The position numbers and the translations under genes were made by a program. From NCBI GenBank assembly GCA_937926445.1, contig CALBAK010000100.1, positions 1-33,157 of the forward strand: a DNA stretch of 33,157 nucleotides, written 5' to 3'. The notes under the pieces were generated by a model, which was not told where the DNA came from, searched no databases, and worked only from the letters and a program-made list of their open reading frames with translations. Shown in pieces: positions 7,765 to 15,930 of the stretch (position 1 is its first letter; every line of letters begins with the position of its first letter). The stretch comes from an uncultured Alphaproteobacteria bacterium (GTDB lineage: Bacteria > Pseudomonadota > Alphaproteobacteria > Geminicoccales > Geminicoccaceae).

Positions 7765-8196
7765 GTGACCCTGCACCGGATCGTCGTGGCGGTTCATCTC
7801 GTGGCGATGGCGCTCTGGATCGGCCACATGCTGGTCTGGTCGATCGTCGCGGGACCCGCCCTCAAAAAGGTCGAGCCCGAAGCCACCGCGGCCTTCCTGC
7901 GCGAGCGAATGGTCTATCTGGGCGGGCTCGGCTGGCCGGCGCTCGCGATCCTCGTGCCGACCGGGCTCTACCTTCTCTGGCTGCGCGGCATCGGCCCGGT
8001 CGATCTCGTGACCTTGGGCTTTCTCGATCGGCCGGACGGCGGTCCCCTCGCGCTCAAGCTCGCGCTCGTGCTCTGGATGATCGTCTACCAGTCGGTGTGG
8101 GGGCACCGGCCGGCGCCGATCGCCAACTGGTTCAACATCGCGGCCGCACTTTCGATTCTCGCCTGCTCGGTCGTGATCGTGCGGGGTTGGTCGTGA
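7765..8196 (+). CDS. Small CopD-like membrane protein, second of a tandem pair
   Basis: A 143-residue integral membrane protein with about four helices. The first contains HLVAMALWIGHMLVW, with two His and two Trp arranged as in CopD-like or heme-bearing membrane proteins. Later helices include LGWPALAILVPTGLYLLW and ALKLALVLWMIVYQSVWGH. GTG 7765 starts nine bases after the previous stop. The 3' end overlaps the next gene in a GTGA (stop at 8194-8196, next start at 8193). Its role in a glycan operon is unclear; a redox, metal or scaffold function are all open. Copper import is only a loose guess from family resemblance. Confidence 0.7.
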   Translation: MTLHRIVVAVHLVAMALWIGHMLVWSIVAGPALKKVEPEATAAFLRERMVYLGGLGWPALAILVPTGLYLLWLRGIGPVDLVTLGFLDRPDGGPLALKLALVLWMIVYQSVWGHRPAPIANWFNIAAALSILACSVVIVRGWS

Positions 8197-9743
8197 GCCG
8201 GCGGGTCCTGGTCCTCGCCCTCGAGCTCGGCGACGGCGCCTTTCTGCGTCGCTTCGCCGCCGAGGGCGTGATGCCGACGGTCGCGGGGCTCTTGGCCCGC
8301 GGTCGTGCGGGCGCGCTCGAGACCCCGGCGGAGCTCCTGCACGTGGCCGCCCTGCCCTCGCTCTACACGGGCGTGGGACCGGCCCGGCACGGCGTGTGGT
8401 TCACCTTCCAGCCGGCCCCGGGGGTGCAGGGCTGGCGCCGCTTCGCCCCTGGCCTCTACGGTGCGCCGACCTTCTGGTCTCTGGCGGCCGCGGCCGGCCG
8501 GCGCTGTGTCGTGTTCGACACACCCTACGCCCATCCCGAGCCGGGCTTTGCGGGCGAGCTGATCCTCGAATGGGGTACCTGGGCGCAATATCTCGAGCCG
8601 GTCTCGCAGCCGGAAGCGCTCCTGGGCGAGCTCGTTGCCGCCGTGGGCCGACACCCGCTCGGCCTCGAGGCGCATAGGCTGGGTTTCGCCCCGCTCGATC
8701 CGGCCGACACGGCGCGCCGCCTCGAAACGGCGCTCGACGCCCGCGCCCGCGCCACCGCCTGGCTCCTGCGGCGGCGGCCCTGGGACCTGTTCGTCACCTG
8801 CCTCGACGAGACGCACCCGGCGGCCCATTACTGTTGGCTGCCCCCGGCCGACGGCACGCTCGAGCCCCCGGCGGAGCAGCCGCATCTGCGTGCCGTCTAT
8901 CGGGCCCTCGACCGCTGCATAGCGACGATCCTCGAGGGGGCGGGTCCGGGGACGACGGTCCTGCTCGTCTCGGGCGACGCGATCGGACCCAACCGGGCCG
9001 GCTGGCACCTCCTGCCGCGCGTTCTGGCCCGGCTCGGCCATCTCGTCTCGGCCGACCTCCGCGAAGGGTCGCCGGAGGCGTCGGCGGAGCCCGCCCGCGG
9101 CTTCGACCCGGTCAAGGCGGTCCGCGACCTGCTGCCCACGGATTTCCGCAAGCGGCTCGCCGATCTCTTGCCGCGCGGTCTGCGCGACAAGCTGGCCCGA
9201 AGGGTCGATACCGCGGCCATCGACTGGTCACGGACGCGGGCCTATTGCCTCATCACCGATCTCGAGGGCTGCATCCGGGTCAATCTGCGCGGCCGCGAGC
9301 CCCTGGGGATCGTCGCCGTGGAGGACTACCCCGCCCTTCTCGACCGGCTCGAGGCCGAGCTTTCGGCGCTCGTCGAGCCGGTGAGCGGCCGACCGGCGGT
9401 CGCCCGTATCCTCCGCGCCGACCGCGAGCTCGCGGGCCCGCGCAGCGCCTGGCTTCCCGACCTCGTCGTCCACTGGTCGCGCGAGCGACCGATCCGGAGC
9501 CTCGAGAGCCCCGCGATCGGGCGGGTCGAAGGCGTGTCGCCCGACCCACGGCCCGGCACCCACGCCGGTCCCGGCTTCGCCCTGCTCGCCGGACCCGACA
9601 TCGACCGCGGTGGTCTGCCGACCGATGCGCGGCTGGTCGACGTCGCCCCGACCGTACTCGCCGCCCTCGGCCTCGAGCCGCCTTGCGGGCTCGAAGGCCG
9701 GCCCTGGCCGCTGTCGCCGTCCGAGCGAGGAGAGCCTTCGTGA
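8193..9743 (+). CDS. Alkaline-phosphatase-superfamily protein A, atypical active site
   Basis: A 516-residue protein of the type I phosphodiesterase/nucleotide pyrophosphatase group within the alkaline phosphatase superfamily. Recognisable features: LxxGxxPxxARHG pattern (LYTGVGPARHG), a DETHPAAHYCW helix, LLVSGDAIGPN and PGTHAGPGFALLAGP. Against the usual family pattern the first metal Asp is Glu11 (LALELGD), the Thr/Ser nucleophile slot is His50 (LLHVAALPS), DxxxH has become HxxxH, and SDH has become SGD. The final His is kept. It shares these changes, except Glu11, with the paralogue two genes downstream. No signal peptide is evident, so a cytosolic role is likely. GTG 8193 overlaps the previous stop and the 3' end overlaps the next start as GTGA, indicating tight coupling. 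Confidence 0.82.
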   Translation: MSRRVLVLALELGDGAFLRRFAAEGVMPTVAGLLARGRAGALETPAELLHVAALPSLYTGVGPARHGVWFTFQPAPGVQGWRRFAPGLYGAPTFWSLAAAAGRRCVVFDTPYAHPEPGFAGELILEWGTWAQYLEPVSQPEALLGELVAAVGRHPLGLEAHRLGFAPLDPADTARRLETALDARARATAWLLRRRPWDLFVTCLDETHPAAHYCWLPPADGTLEPPAEQPHLRAVYRALDRCIATILEGAGPGTTVLLVSGDAIGPNRAGWHLLPRVLARLGHLVSADLREGSPEASAEPARGFDPVKAVRDLLPTDFRKRLADLLPRGLRDKLARRVDTAAIDWSRTRAYCLITDLEGCIRVNLRGREPLGIVAVEDYPALLDRLEAELSALVEPVSGRPAVARILRADRELAGPRSAWLPDLVVHWSRERPIRSLESPAIGRVEGVSPDPRPGTHAGPGFALLAGPDIDRGGLPTDARLVDVAPTVLAALGLEPPCGLEGRPWPLSPSERGEPS

Positions 9744-10774
9744 CTGTCCGCGTCCTGCAGATCGGTTCCGGCATCCGTGGCCGGCACTGGCTCGAATACG
9801 TGAAGGCCTTCGCCGGCACCGAGTGCGTGGCCCTGGTCGAGCCCGACCCGGCGAACCAGGAGAAGGCGCGTGCCCTGCTCGCGCCCTCCTGCCGGATCTT
9901 CGGCGAGCTCGGCGCAGCCCTCGCCGCGGTCGAGGCCGATGCGGCGCTGATCGCGAGCCCGGACCGGCTGCACGCCGAGCAGGCGCTCGCCTGCCTCGAC
10001 AGGGGCCTCACGGTCCTGATCGAGAAGCCTTTCGCGCCGACCGTGGCCGAGGCCGCGCGCGTGCTCGCCCGGGCCGCCGAGGTCGGCCGTCAGGTGATCG
10101 TGGCCGAGCAGTATCGCTTCTGGGCTGCCGAACGGACGGTGAAGAAGCTGATCGAGGAGGGCCGCATCGGTCGGATCGACCACTGTGTCTTCGTCGATCA
10201 TCGGGCGATGCGCGCCGCGAGCGAGGGCCCCTGGCTCGCCGAGGTCGATTATCCGCAGCTGCAGGCGGTGGCGGTCCACCATTTCGATTCGCTGCGGATG
10301 TGGTTCGGCCGGCCACATGCGCTTGCGGTCGAAGCGTGGCGCGCGCCCTGGTCGGACTACAAGGGCTTCGAGTGCAGCCAGGCGCTCGTGGACATGGGCT
10401 CGGTGAAGGTCTCGTATCTCGGTACGATGAGCGCGCCACGCTACGGCTGCTCGATCCGGATCGACGGCGAGCGGGGTGCCATCTGGACCAACCGCCGTTG
10501 GGTCTTCCTGCGCCGAGAGGGAAGCCGTTTCTTCGTGCCGGTACGCAACGTCGCGGTGCCGCCGGGTGACGAGAAGTCCTACCCCCAGGGCGGCACGACG
10601 GCGCTCCTCATGGCGCTCGTCGCGGCCGTGGAGCGGGGCGAGCCCGCCGAGACGCGCGGCGAGGACAATATCTGGTCGATCGCCATGCTCGAGGCCGCCA
10701 AACGGTCGGCCGCCGAGGGCCGCAGGGTGACCGTCGGCGAGGTCGGCGACGGCCGGTTCGTTCCACGGTCCTGA
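9740..10774 (+). CDS. Gfo/Idh/MocA family oxidoreductase
   Basis: A 344-residue cytosolic NAD(P)-dependent dehydrogenase of the sort that oxidises sugars, inositols or nucleotide-sugars. The Rossmann start is VRVLQIGSGIRGRHW, the family EKP motif appears as VLIEKPFAPT near residue 95, and AVHHFDSLRMWFG carries the usual catalytic histidine region in the second domain. GTG 9740 overlaps the upstream stop, with GAGGAGAG as ribosome site. Sitting between two related alkaline-phosphatase-superfamily genes, it may oxidise the same glycan or sugar-nucleotide they act on. The substrate cannot be read. A UDP-sugar 3-dehydrogenase role is one option because such genes often accompany surface-glycan operons. 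Confidence 0.87.
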   Translation: MTVRVLQIGSGIRGRHWLEYVKAFAGTECVALVEPDPANQEKARALLAPSCRIFGELGAALAAVEADAALIASPDRLHAEQALACLDRGLTVLIEKPFAPTVAEAARVLARAAEVGRQVIVAEQYRFWAAERTVKKLIEEGRIGRIDHCVFVDHRAMRAASEGPWLAEVDYPQLQAVAVHHFDSLRMWFGRPHALAVEAWRAPWSDYKGFECSQALVDMGSVKVSYLGTMSAPRYGCSIRIDGERGAIWTNRRWVFLRREGSRFFVPVRNVAVPPGDEKSYPQGGTTALLMALVAAVERGEPAETRGEDNIWSIAMLEAAKRSAAEGRRVTVGEVGDGRFVPRS

Positions 10775-10785
10775 AGGAGCTCGAG

Positions 10786-12369
10786 GTGCCCACCGCCGAC
10801 CGCCGTGTGCTGCTGATCGGGCTCGACAGCGCCGATGCCGACCTGATCGAGCGCTGGACCGCCGCCGGTCATCTGCCGACCCTGGCCCGGCTGATGGCCG
10901 AAGGCTCCTGGTCGCGCCTGCGGACCACCGCCGAGGTCCTGCACGTCTCCGCTTGGCCCACGATCTACACGGGTGCCACGCCGGGTCGGCACGGGCTCTA
11001 CCACGCCTACCAGGTGCGCGCCGGCGACCAGCGGATCCACCGGACGGATCCGCGCTGGATGGCCCTTCCGCCCTTCTGGCGCCGGCTCGACGAGGCGGGG
11101 CGACGCTGCATCGTCTTCGACGCCTTCATGGACTGCCGCCTGCCCGGGTTCGAAGGCGTGCAGATCGGCGAGTGGGGCACCTGGACCTGGTTCGGCGAGC
11201 CCTTTTCGAGCCCCGCCGGCCTGCGTGACGCCCTGATCCGCGAGGTCGGCCCCTACCCGGCGCCCGAACACAGCGCACAGGTCACCGTCCCCGACCAGGT
11301 CTGGTTCCGCGACCGCCTCGTCGAAGCCGCCGCCGCCAAGGGCCGTGCAACCGACTGGCTGTTGCGCAACCACCCGTGGGACATGGCCTTCGTCACCTTC
11401 GGCGAGCCGCACGGCGGCGGTCACTATCTCTGGCACACGGGCGATCCCGACTACCCCACCCATCGGCCGATCGCCGAGCTGCCGCATCCGCTGCTCGACG
11501 TCTATGCCGCGGTCGACCGCGCCATCGGCGATCTGCTCGCGCGTCATCTCGACGACCGCACGACCGTTTTGGTGGTCTCGGGAGACGGGATGGGCCCGAA
11601 CTATTCGGGCGCGCATCTGATGCCCGAGCTCCTCCATCGGCTCGATCTCTACCACGCACCGGGCGTCGGCGACGGAGCGGCCGAGAAGGTGCAGGCGGCA
11701 CCCAAGCGGAGCGTCGCGGTGCGACTGCGGGAGCTGATCCCGCTGCCGGTTCGCCAGTCGATCAGCCGCTGCCTGCCGCGCAGCGTCAAATATCGGCTCT
11801 CGCTCAAATGGATGAACGCCGATATCGACTGGAGCCGGACCAAGGCGTTCCCGATCCACAACAACAACGAGGGCTTCGTGCGCCTCAACCTCGTGGGCCG
11901 CGAGCCGCGGGGGATCGTCGAGCCGGGGACGGCACAGGAGGAGCTCCTGGCCATGTTGGCCGAGGAGCTCGCCGGCCTCACCAACCCGAGCAACGGCCGG
12001 CTCGCCGGCCGGGTGAGCCTGATCGACGCGCTCTTCCCCGGCAGCGAACGGCCGCACCTTCCCGACATCGTGATCAGCTGGGACGAGACGGCGCGGGTGC
12101 TGGACCGCGTTCAGGGCAGACGGGCCGGGCTCGTCTGCGGCAAGTGCGGCCACGAGACCCCCGCCTACTACACCGGCAACCATCGCCCGGTGGCCTTCCT
12201 GCTCGCGGCCGGCGCTGGCGTGAGTGCCGGCGCCCGCATCACCAACGGGCACATCTTGGATGTGCCGGCGACCGTGCTGGCGTTGCTCGGTGTCGACCCG
12301 CCGGCGCATTTCGAGGGACGCGAACGGACGGGCAGCCTCGTCAAGCGATCGTTAACCGAGGCCGTGTAG
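10786..12369 (+). CDS. Alkaline-phosphatase-superfamily protein B, atypical active site
   Basis: A 527-residue paralogue of the protein encoded at 8193. It starts VLLIGLDSADADLIERW, keeping metal Asp14. The segment LRTTAEVLHVSAWPTIYTG aligns without gaps to the usual LRSTxPPVTPxAWTSLYTG, putting His53 where the Thr nucleophile normally sits. Further motifs are GEPHGGGHYLWH (His209, His213; usually DxxxH), VVSGDGMGPNYSG (Gly266-Asp267; usually Asp-His) and GNHRP (His466 kept). EWGTW occurs in both paralogues. The changes look concerted rather than random, so the fold may use a different metal site or chemistry: hydrolase, phosphotransferase or a non-catalytic role. GTG 10786 has AAGGAGC upstream. 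No signal peptide is seen. Confidence 0.85.
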   Translation: MPTADRRVLLIGLDSADADLIERWTAAGHLPTLARLMAEGSWSRLRTTAEVLHVSAWPTIYTGATPGRHGLYHAYQVRAGDQRIHRTDPRWMALPPFWRRLDEAGRRCIVFDAFMDCRLPGFEGVQIGEWGTWTWFGEPFSSPAGLRDALIREVGPYPAPEHSAQVTVPDQVWFRDRLVEAAAAKGRATDWLLRNHPWDMAFVTFGEPHGGGHYLWHTGDPDYPTHRPIAELPHPLLDVYAAVDRAIGDLLARHLDDRTTVLVVSGDGMGPNYSGAHLMPELLHRLDLYHAPGVGDGAAEKVQAAPKRSVAVRLRELIPLPVRQSISRCLPRSVKYRLSLKWMNADIDWSRTKAFPIHNNNEGFVRLNLVGREPRGIVEPGTAQEELLAMLAEELAGLTNPSNGRLAGRVSLIDALFPGSERPHLPDIVISWDETARVLDRVQGRRAGLVCGKCGHETPAYYTGNHRPVAFLLAAGAGVSAGARITNGHILDVPATVLALLGVDPPAHFEGRERTGSLVKRSLTEAV

Positions 12370-12400
12370 CCTCCGCGACCGCTGCCGCAGGAGACGAGCG

Positions 12401-14302
12401 ATGTGCGGATTGGCCGGCGTGCTGTGCCGCGGCCCCGATATGGCGGGCGCGCAGTACGCGCCGGTCGTGGCGCGGATGTGCCGAGCGATCGCCCATCGCG
12501 GGCCCGATGACGAGGGGATCTGGAGCGACGGTCCGGTCTGCCTCGGCTCGCGCCGGCTCGCCATCCAGGACCTGTCGCCGGCCGGCCACATGCCGATGCT
12601 GGATCCGACCGGTCGCTATGCTCTCGCCTACAACGGCGAGCTCTACAACGCCGCCGAACTGCGCGAAGAGCTGCGGGCTCGCGGGATCCGCTTCCGCTCG
12701 ACCGGCGACACCGAGGTCGTCCTGCAGAGTCTGATCGTCTGGGGTCGGGAAGTACTGACCCGCTTCGCCGGGATCCTGGCCTTCGCTTTCTGGGACCGCG
12801 AGCGGCGCGAGCTCTGGCTCGCGCGCGATCACCTCGGTGTCAAGCCGCTCTATTATCTCGAGAGAGGCGACCTCCTGCTCTTCGCCTCCGAGATCAAGGC
12901 ATTGTTGCCGGAGCATCCCGACCCGGAGATCGACGATGCGGGCCTGATCGAATGGTCGCTCTACCGCAACCTCGACTTCCCGACGCGGGCCACGCTCGTG
13001 CGCGGGATCGAGGCCGTCCGGCCGGGCGAACTCGTGATCGTTCGGAACGGCCGACGCCACCACGCTTCCTACTTCGAGCCCAAGGACGCGGTCGATCCGA
13101 GGGAGTACGGACGCAGCCGCGGCTTGTCGCCCGAAGCCGTGGTCGAGGAGACCAAGGAGTGCCTCGAGCGGATCGTGCGCCAACAACTCGTTTCGGACGT
13201 GCCGGTCGGAACTCTCCTTTCGGGCGGGCTCGACTCCTCCGTGCTCACGGCGATGGCCGCCGAGGTCCGGAGCGACCTCACTGCTTTCCACGTCTCGATC
13301 GCGGGCTTCCCCGATCACGACGAGCGTCCCTTCGCCGAGGCTCTCTGCCGCGACAAAGGGCTCGCCTTCGTGCCGATGACGCTCGACGGCCCCGGGTTCC
13401 GTCGCGCCCTCGCTCGGACCGTGTGGCTGTCCGATCTGCCGCTCACCCATCCGAACTCGGTGGCCTATCATCTCGTCAGCCGGGTGGTCCGCGAGCACGG
13501 CGTGATCGTGGCGCTCGCCGGTGAGGGCGCGGACGAGCTGTTCGGCGGCTATTCCTGGGCCTATCGGCGCCGACGCCGCCTGCAGCGCCTGCGACCCTGG
13601 TTGCAACGGGTCCCGGCCGTCGTCCGCGAAACGCTCGCGCTCCTGCTCTACGCCGAGGCGGATCTGCCGGTGACTTCGATCCGCTTCCGCGACCTGTTGC
13701 CACCGAGTGTGGCGCTGGTCGATCGCTTCCAGCGTGAGGAGTGGCTCGCGACCTGTATCGAGGCCTACCGATTCGTGCCCGAGCCGGACGATCGCGAGAT
13801 CCTGGGCGCGATGCTCGCCGATTTGTCGGATTTCCTGAGCCCGCTCTTGCGCCGGCTCGACCGCACGAGCATGGGGGCCTCGGTCGAGTGCCGGGTGCCG
13901 TTCCTGGACCCGCGGCTGGTCCGCCGAGCCGTCAACCTTCCGCTCGACTACAAACTCGGCCGCCACGCCGACAAATGGGTGTTGAAGCGGGTGGCCACGC
14001 GCTACATGCGCAAAGAGCTCGTGTTTCGGCGCAAGATGGGGTTCCCTCTGCCCCTCGCCGACTGGGCGCGGCCGTTCGCGCGGCCCGACTTTTTCGAGGA
14101 GGGTTTCTTGCGCACCCGGCTCGGTTTCGGCCGGCACGGTGTGGCTCGCCTGGTCGACCGGGCCCAGCGATGGATCCACGCCTTCTTCGGCCTCGTGACC
14201 CTCGAGATCTGGGGGCGAATGAACCTCATGGGTCAGAGCCTCGGCGAGGTCGAGACCTGGCTCGCCGGCTTCGAGCCGCGACCGCGGACCGGGCGATCCT
14301 GA
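12401..14302 (+). CDS. asnB: Asparagine-synthase-type glutamine amidotransferase
   Basis: A 633-residue AsnB-like enzyme. The mature N-terminal nucleophile Cys2 is present (MCGLAG) and begins a class II glutaminase domain with RGPDDEG and YNGELYN. The C-terminal synthetase has the ATP-binding PP-loop SGGLDSS at 274-280, GEGADELFGGY, and the late motif SVECRVPFLD. In polysaccharide operons such enzymes often transfer ammonia to a sugar uronate or other carboxylate instead of making asparagine, which is the likelier role here. ATG 12401 has CAGGAGACGAG upstream. The stop overlaps the flippase start (TGATG). Substrate is inferred from context only. Confidence 0.9.
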   Translation: MCGLAGVLCRGPDMAGAQYAPVVARMCRAIAHRGPDDEGIWSDGPVCLGSRRLAIQDLSPAGHMPMLDPTGRYALAYNGELYNAAELREELRARGIRFRSTGDTEVVLQSLIVWGREVLTRFAGILAFAFWDRERRELWLARDHLGVKPLYYLERGDLLLFASEIKALLPEHPDPEIDDAGLIEWSLYRNLDFPTRATLVRGIEAVRPGELVIVRNGRRHHASYFEPKDAVDPREYGRSRGLSPEAVVEETKECLERIVRQQLVSDVPVGTLLSGGLDSSVLTAMAAEVRSDLTAFHVSIAGFPDHDERPFAEALCRDKGLAFVPMTLDGPGFRRALARTVWLSDLPLTHPNSVAYHLVSRVVREHGVIVALAGEGADELFGGYSWAYRRRRRLQRLRPWLQRVPAVVRETLALLLYAEADLPVTSIRFRDLLPPSVALVDRFQREEWLATCIEAYRFVPEPDDREILGAMLADLSDFLSPLLRRLDRTSMGASVECRVPFLDPRLVRRAVNLPLDYKLGRHADKWVLKRVATRYMRKELVFRRKMGFPLPLADWARPFARPDFFEEGFLRTRLGFGRHGVARLVDRAQRWIHAFFGLVTLEIWGRMNLMGQSLGEVETWLAGFEPRPRTGRS

Positions 14303-15798
14303 TGGCGCCAATCGCCGGCCCCGGATGGCTCGGGCCGTTCCTGGTGGCGGCCGGCCAGTTCGCCCTCGCCGCCGCGGGCTTCCTCGCCGCTCTTCTGCTC
14401 GCGCGGGAACTCGGCCCGGCGACCTACGGGGTGTGGGGGATCGTCTACGCGATCCTCGCCGGGGTCGAACAGATCGGGAGGCTCGGCATTCCGCAGGCCA
14501 CGAGCCGCCTCGTCGCCGAGGCGGACGGCCGCGACCCGATCCTGGAGCGCCGGGCGACCACGCTCGTGGCGATCCTGTACCTTGCGCTCGGGGTGGCCAT
14601 GTGGCTGGCGGCTCCCTGGCTCGCCGAATTGTTCGCCATCCCCGACGGGACCCGCCTCCTGCGGATCGCTTCTCTCGACCTCGTACCCTTCGGCCTGTTC
14701 GCGGTGACGATCGCGATCCTCAACGGCCGACGCGACTTCGCCGTCGAGGGCCTCGGCAACCTGGTCTACGCCGGAACCCGCATCGCGGGTCTGTTGGTAG
14801 TCGCTCCCTTCGGGCTCACCATCGAGGCGGCCCTCGTGGTGACCATTCTCTCCTCGCTCGCCGCCTGCATCGCCACGCTGCTGCGGCTGGGCCCGGGCGT
14901 GTTGCGGCCGCGGTTCGACGGTTTCCGGCCGATCCTCGCGGTCTCGGCGCCGGTGGCGGTCGCCTGGACCGTGTCGAGTATGTTGAGCAATCTCGATCTC
15001 TGGGCCCTCAACGCCTTCGGCGGCGCGGTCGCTCCCGAAGTCAAGGGCTGGTACACGGCTGCCCTCAATCTCGCCCGTCTGCCCAATCTTTTGGCTTTCG
15101 TCGGCACCTCGATCCTGGTCCCGACGATCGCCCGGGCGCTCGGTCTCGGTGATCGCACGGGTGCGCTCATCGCCTTGCGCCACGGCGCGACCCTGTTGTT
15201 GGCGCTACTCGTCCCGACGGTTGCGATCGGCGCGATCGAAGCGCGCGCTCTCCTCGAGTTCCTGTTCACGAGCCTCTATGGTGACGGTGCGCCTCTGCTC
15301 GCCGTTCTCCTCGCGGCCCACGGTGCCTTCTACACGATCTTCGTGACGCTCGGATCGATTCTGCTCGCGGCCCGCCGGGAACGGGTCTCGGCGTTGCTCG
15401 CGGTCGTAGCGGCCACTCTCGCCCTTCTCTTCTTGCCTGTCGGGACCGTGCTCGGCGGGGCGCTCGGAACCGCGCTCGGTGCCCTCGGTGCGGGCATCGC
15501 GAGCTGCGCGCTCTCCGCCTGGAGCGTTCACCGTAAGATCGGGCCGCTGATCGACCCGGGAGCGGCCGCGCGCATCCTGCTCGCCACCGGGGTCGCAGCC
15601 GCCTTCGCCTCGGCCGTTCCGGGAAAGGACGCCTGGCTCCTCGCGGAGCTCGCGGGTGCCGGCATTCTCTATCTCGGAGTGCTGTTCGCAACCGGTGTGC
15701 TCGGACCCGTGCTCGGCGGCTCGGTCGCCGCAGGCCTGGCCGGAACGCGGCATCGGGAACCGCCTGCGCCGATGGACGGGCGCAGCCCGAGCGTGTAG
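14302..15798 (+). CDS. Wzx/MATE-like polysaccharide flippase
   Basis: A 498-residue polytopic inner-membrane protein with 12 or more hydrophobic segments and the opening GQFALAAAGFLAALLLARELGPATYGVWGIVYAIL, typical of the polysaccharide biosynthesis (RfbX/Wzx, MurJ-like) transporter superfamily. Such proteins move lipid-linked oligosaccharides from the cytoplasmic to the periplasmic leaflet. It is the last gene of the operon, its ATG overlapping the stop of asnB, and is followed by a short hairpin. A Wzy polymerase or ligase is not seen in the window, so the polymerisation or attachment step must be elsewhere. Confidence 0.88.
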   Translation: MAPIAGPGWLGPFLVAAGQFALAAAGFLAALLLARELGPATYGVWGIVYAILAGVEQIGRLGIPQATSRLVAEADGRDPILERRATTLVAILYLALGVAMWLAAPWLAELFAIPDGTRLLRIASLDLVPFGLFAVTIAILNGRRDFAVEGLGNLVYAGTRIAGLLVVAPFGLTIEAALVVTILSSLAACIATLLRLGPGVLRPRFDGFRPILAVSAPVAVAWTVSSMLSNLDLWALNAFGGAVAPEVKGWYTAALNLARLPNLLAFVGTSILVPTIARALGLGDRTGALIALRHGATLLLALLVPTVAIGAIEARALLEFLFTSLYGDGAPLLAVLLAAHGAFYTIFVTLGSILLAARRERVSALLAVVAATLALLFLPVGTVLGGALGTALGALGAGIASCALSAWSVHRKIGPLIDPGAAARILLATGVAAAFASAVPGKDAWLLAELAGAGILYLGVLFATGVLGPVLGGSVAAGLAGTRHREPPAPMDGRSPSV

Positions 15799-15809
15799 GA
15801 AACGGGGCG

Positions 15810-15824
15810 CGGGCGGTACGCCCG
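15810..15824 (+). terminator. Short GC hairpin after the glycan operon
   Basis: Arms CGGGCG (15810-15815) and CGCCCG (15819-15824) enclose a three-base loop, starting 12 bases after the flippase stop. There is no T-run, and six pairs is short, so this is only a possible operon end. It fits the change from glycan to cobalamin genes at this point. Confidence 0.3.
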
Positions 15825-15930
15825 GCCGAGCCGCGGTGGCTCGCGTTGGGCGAGTCGCCGCGGGCGTCGCGCCGGCGGATCCGGGTCGACCGTCGGCACC
15901 GCCCATGGCCCGGTCGCGGTTGGGCGAGCG

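Noticed and set aside
12401-14302. True asparagine synthetase for amino-acid supply
   Set aside because: The glycan-operon position makes a carbohydrate amidotransferase role more likely, though sequence motifs alone do not decide.
15799-15930. Possible cobalamin riboswitch before cobI
   Set aside because: The gap is short and no B12-box-like conserved sequence was found by eye.
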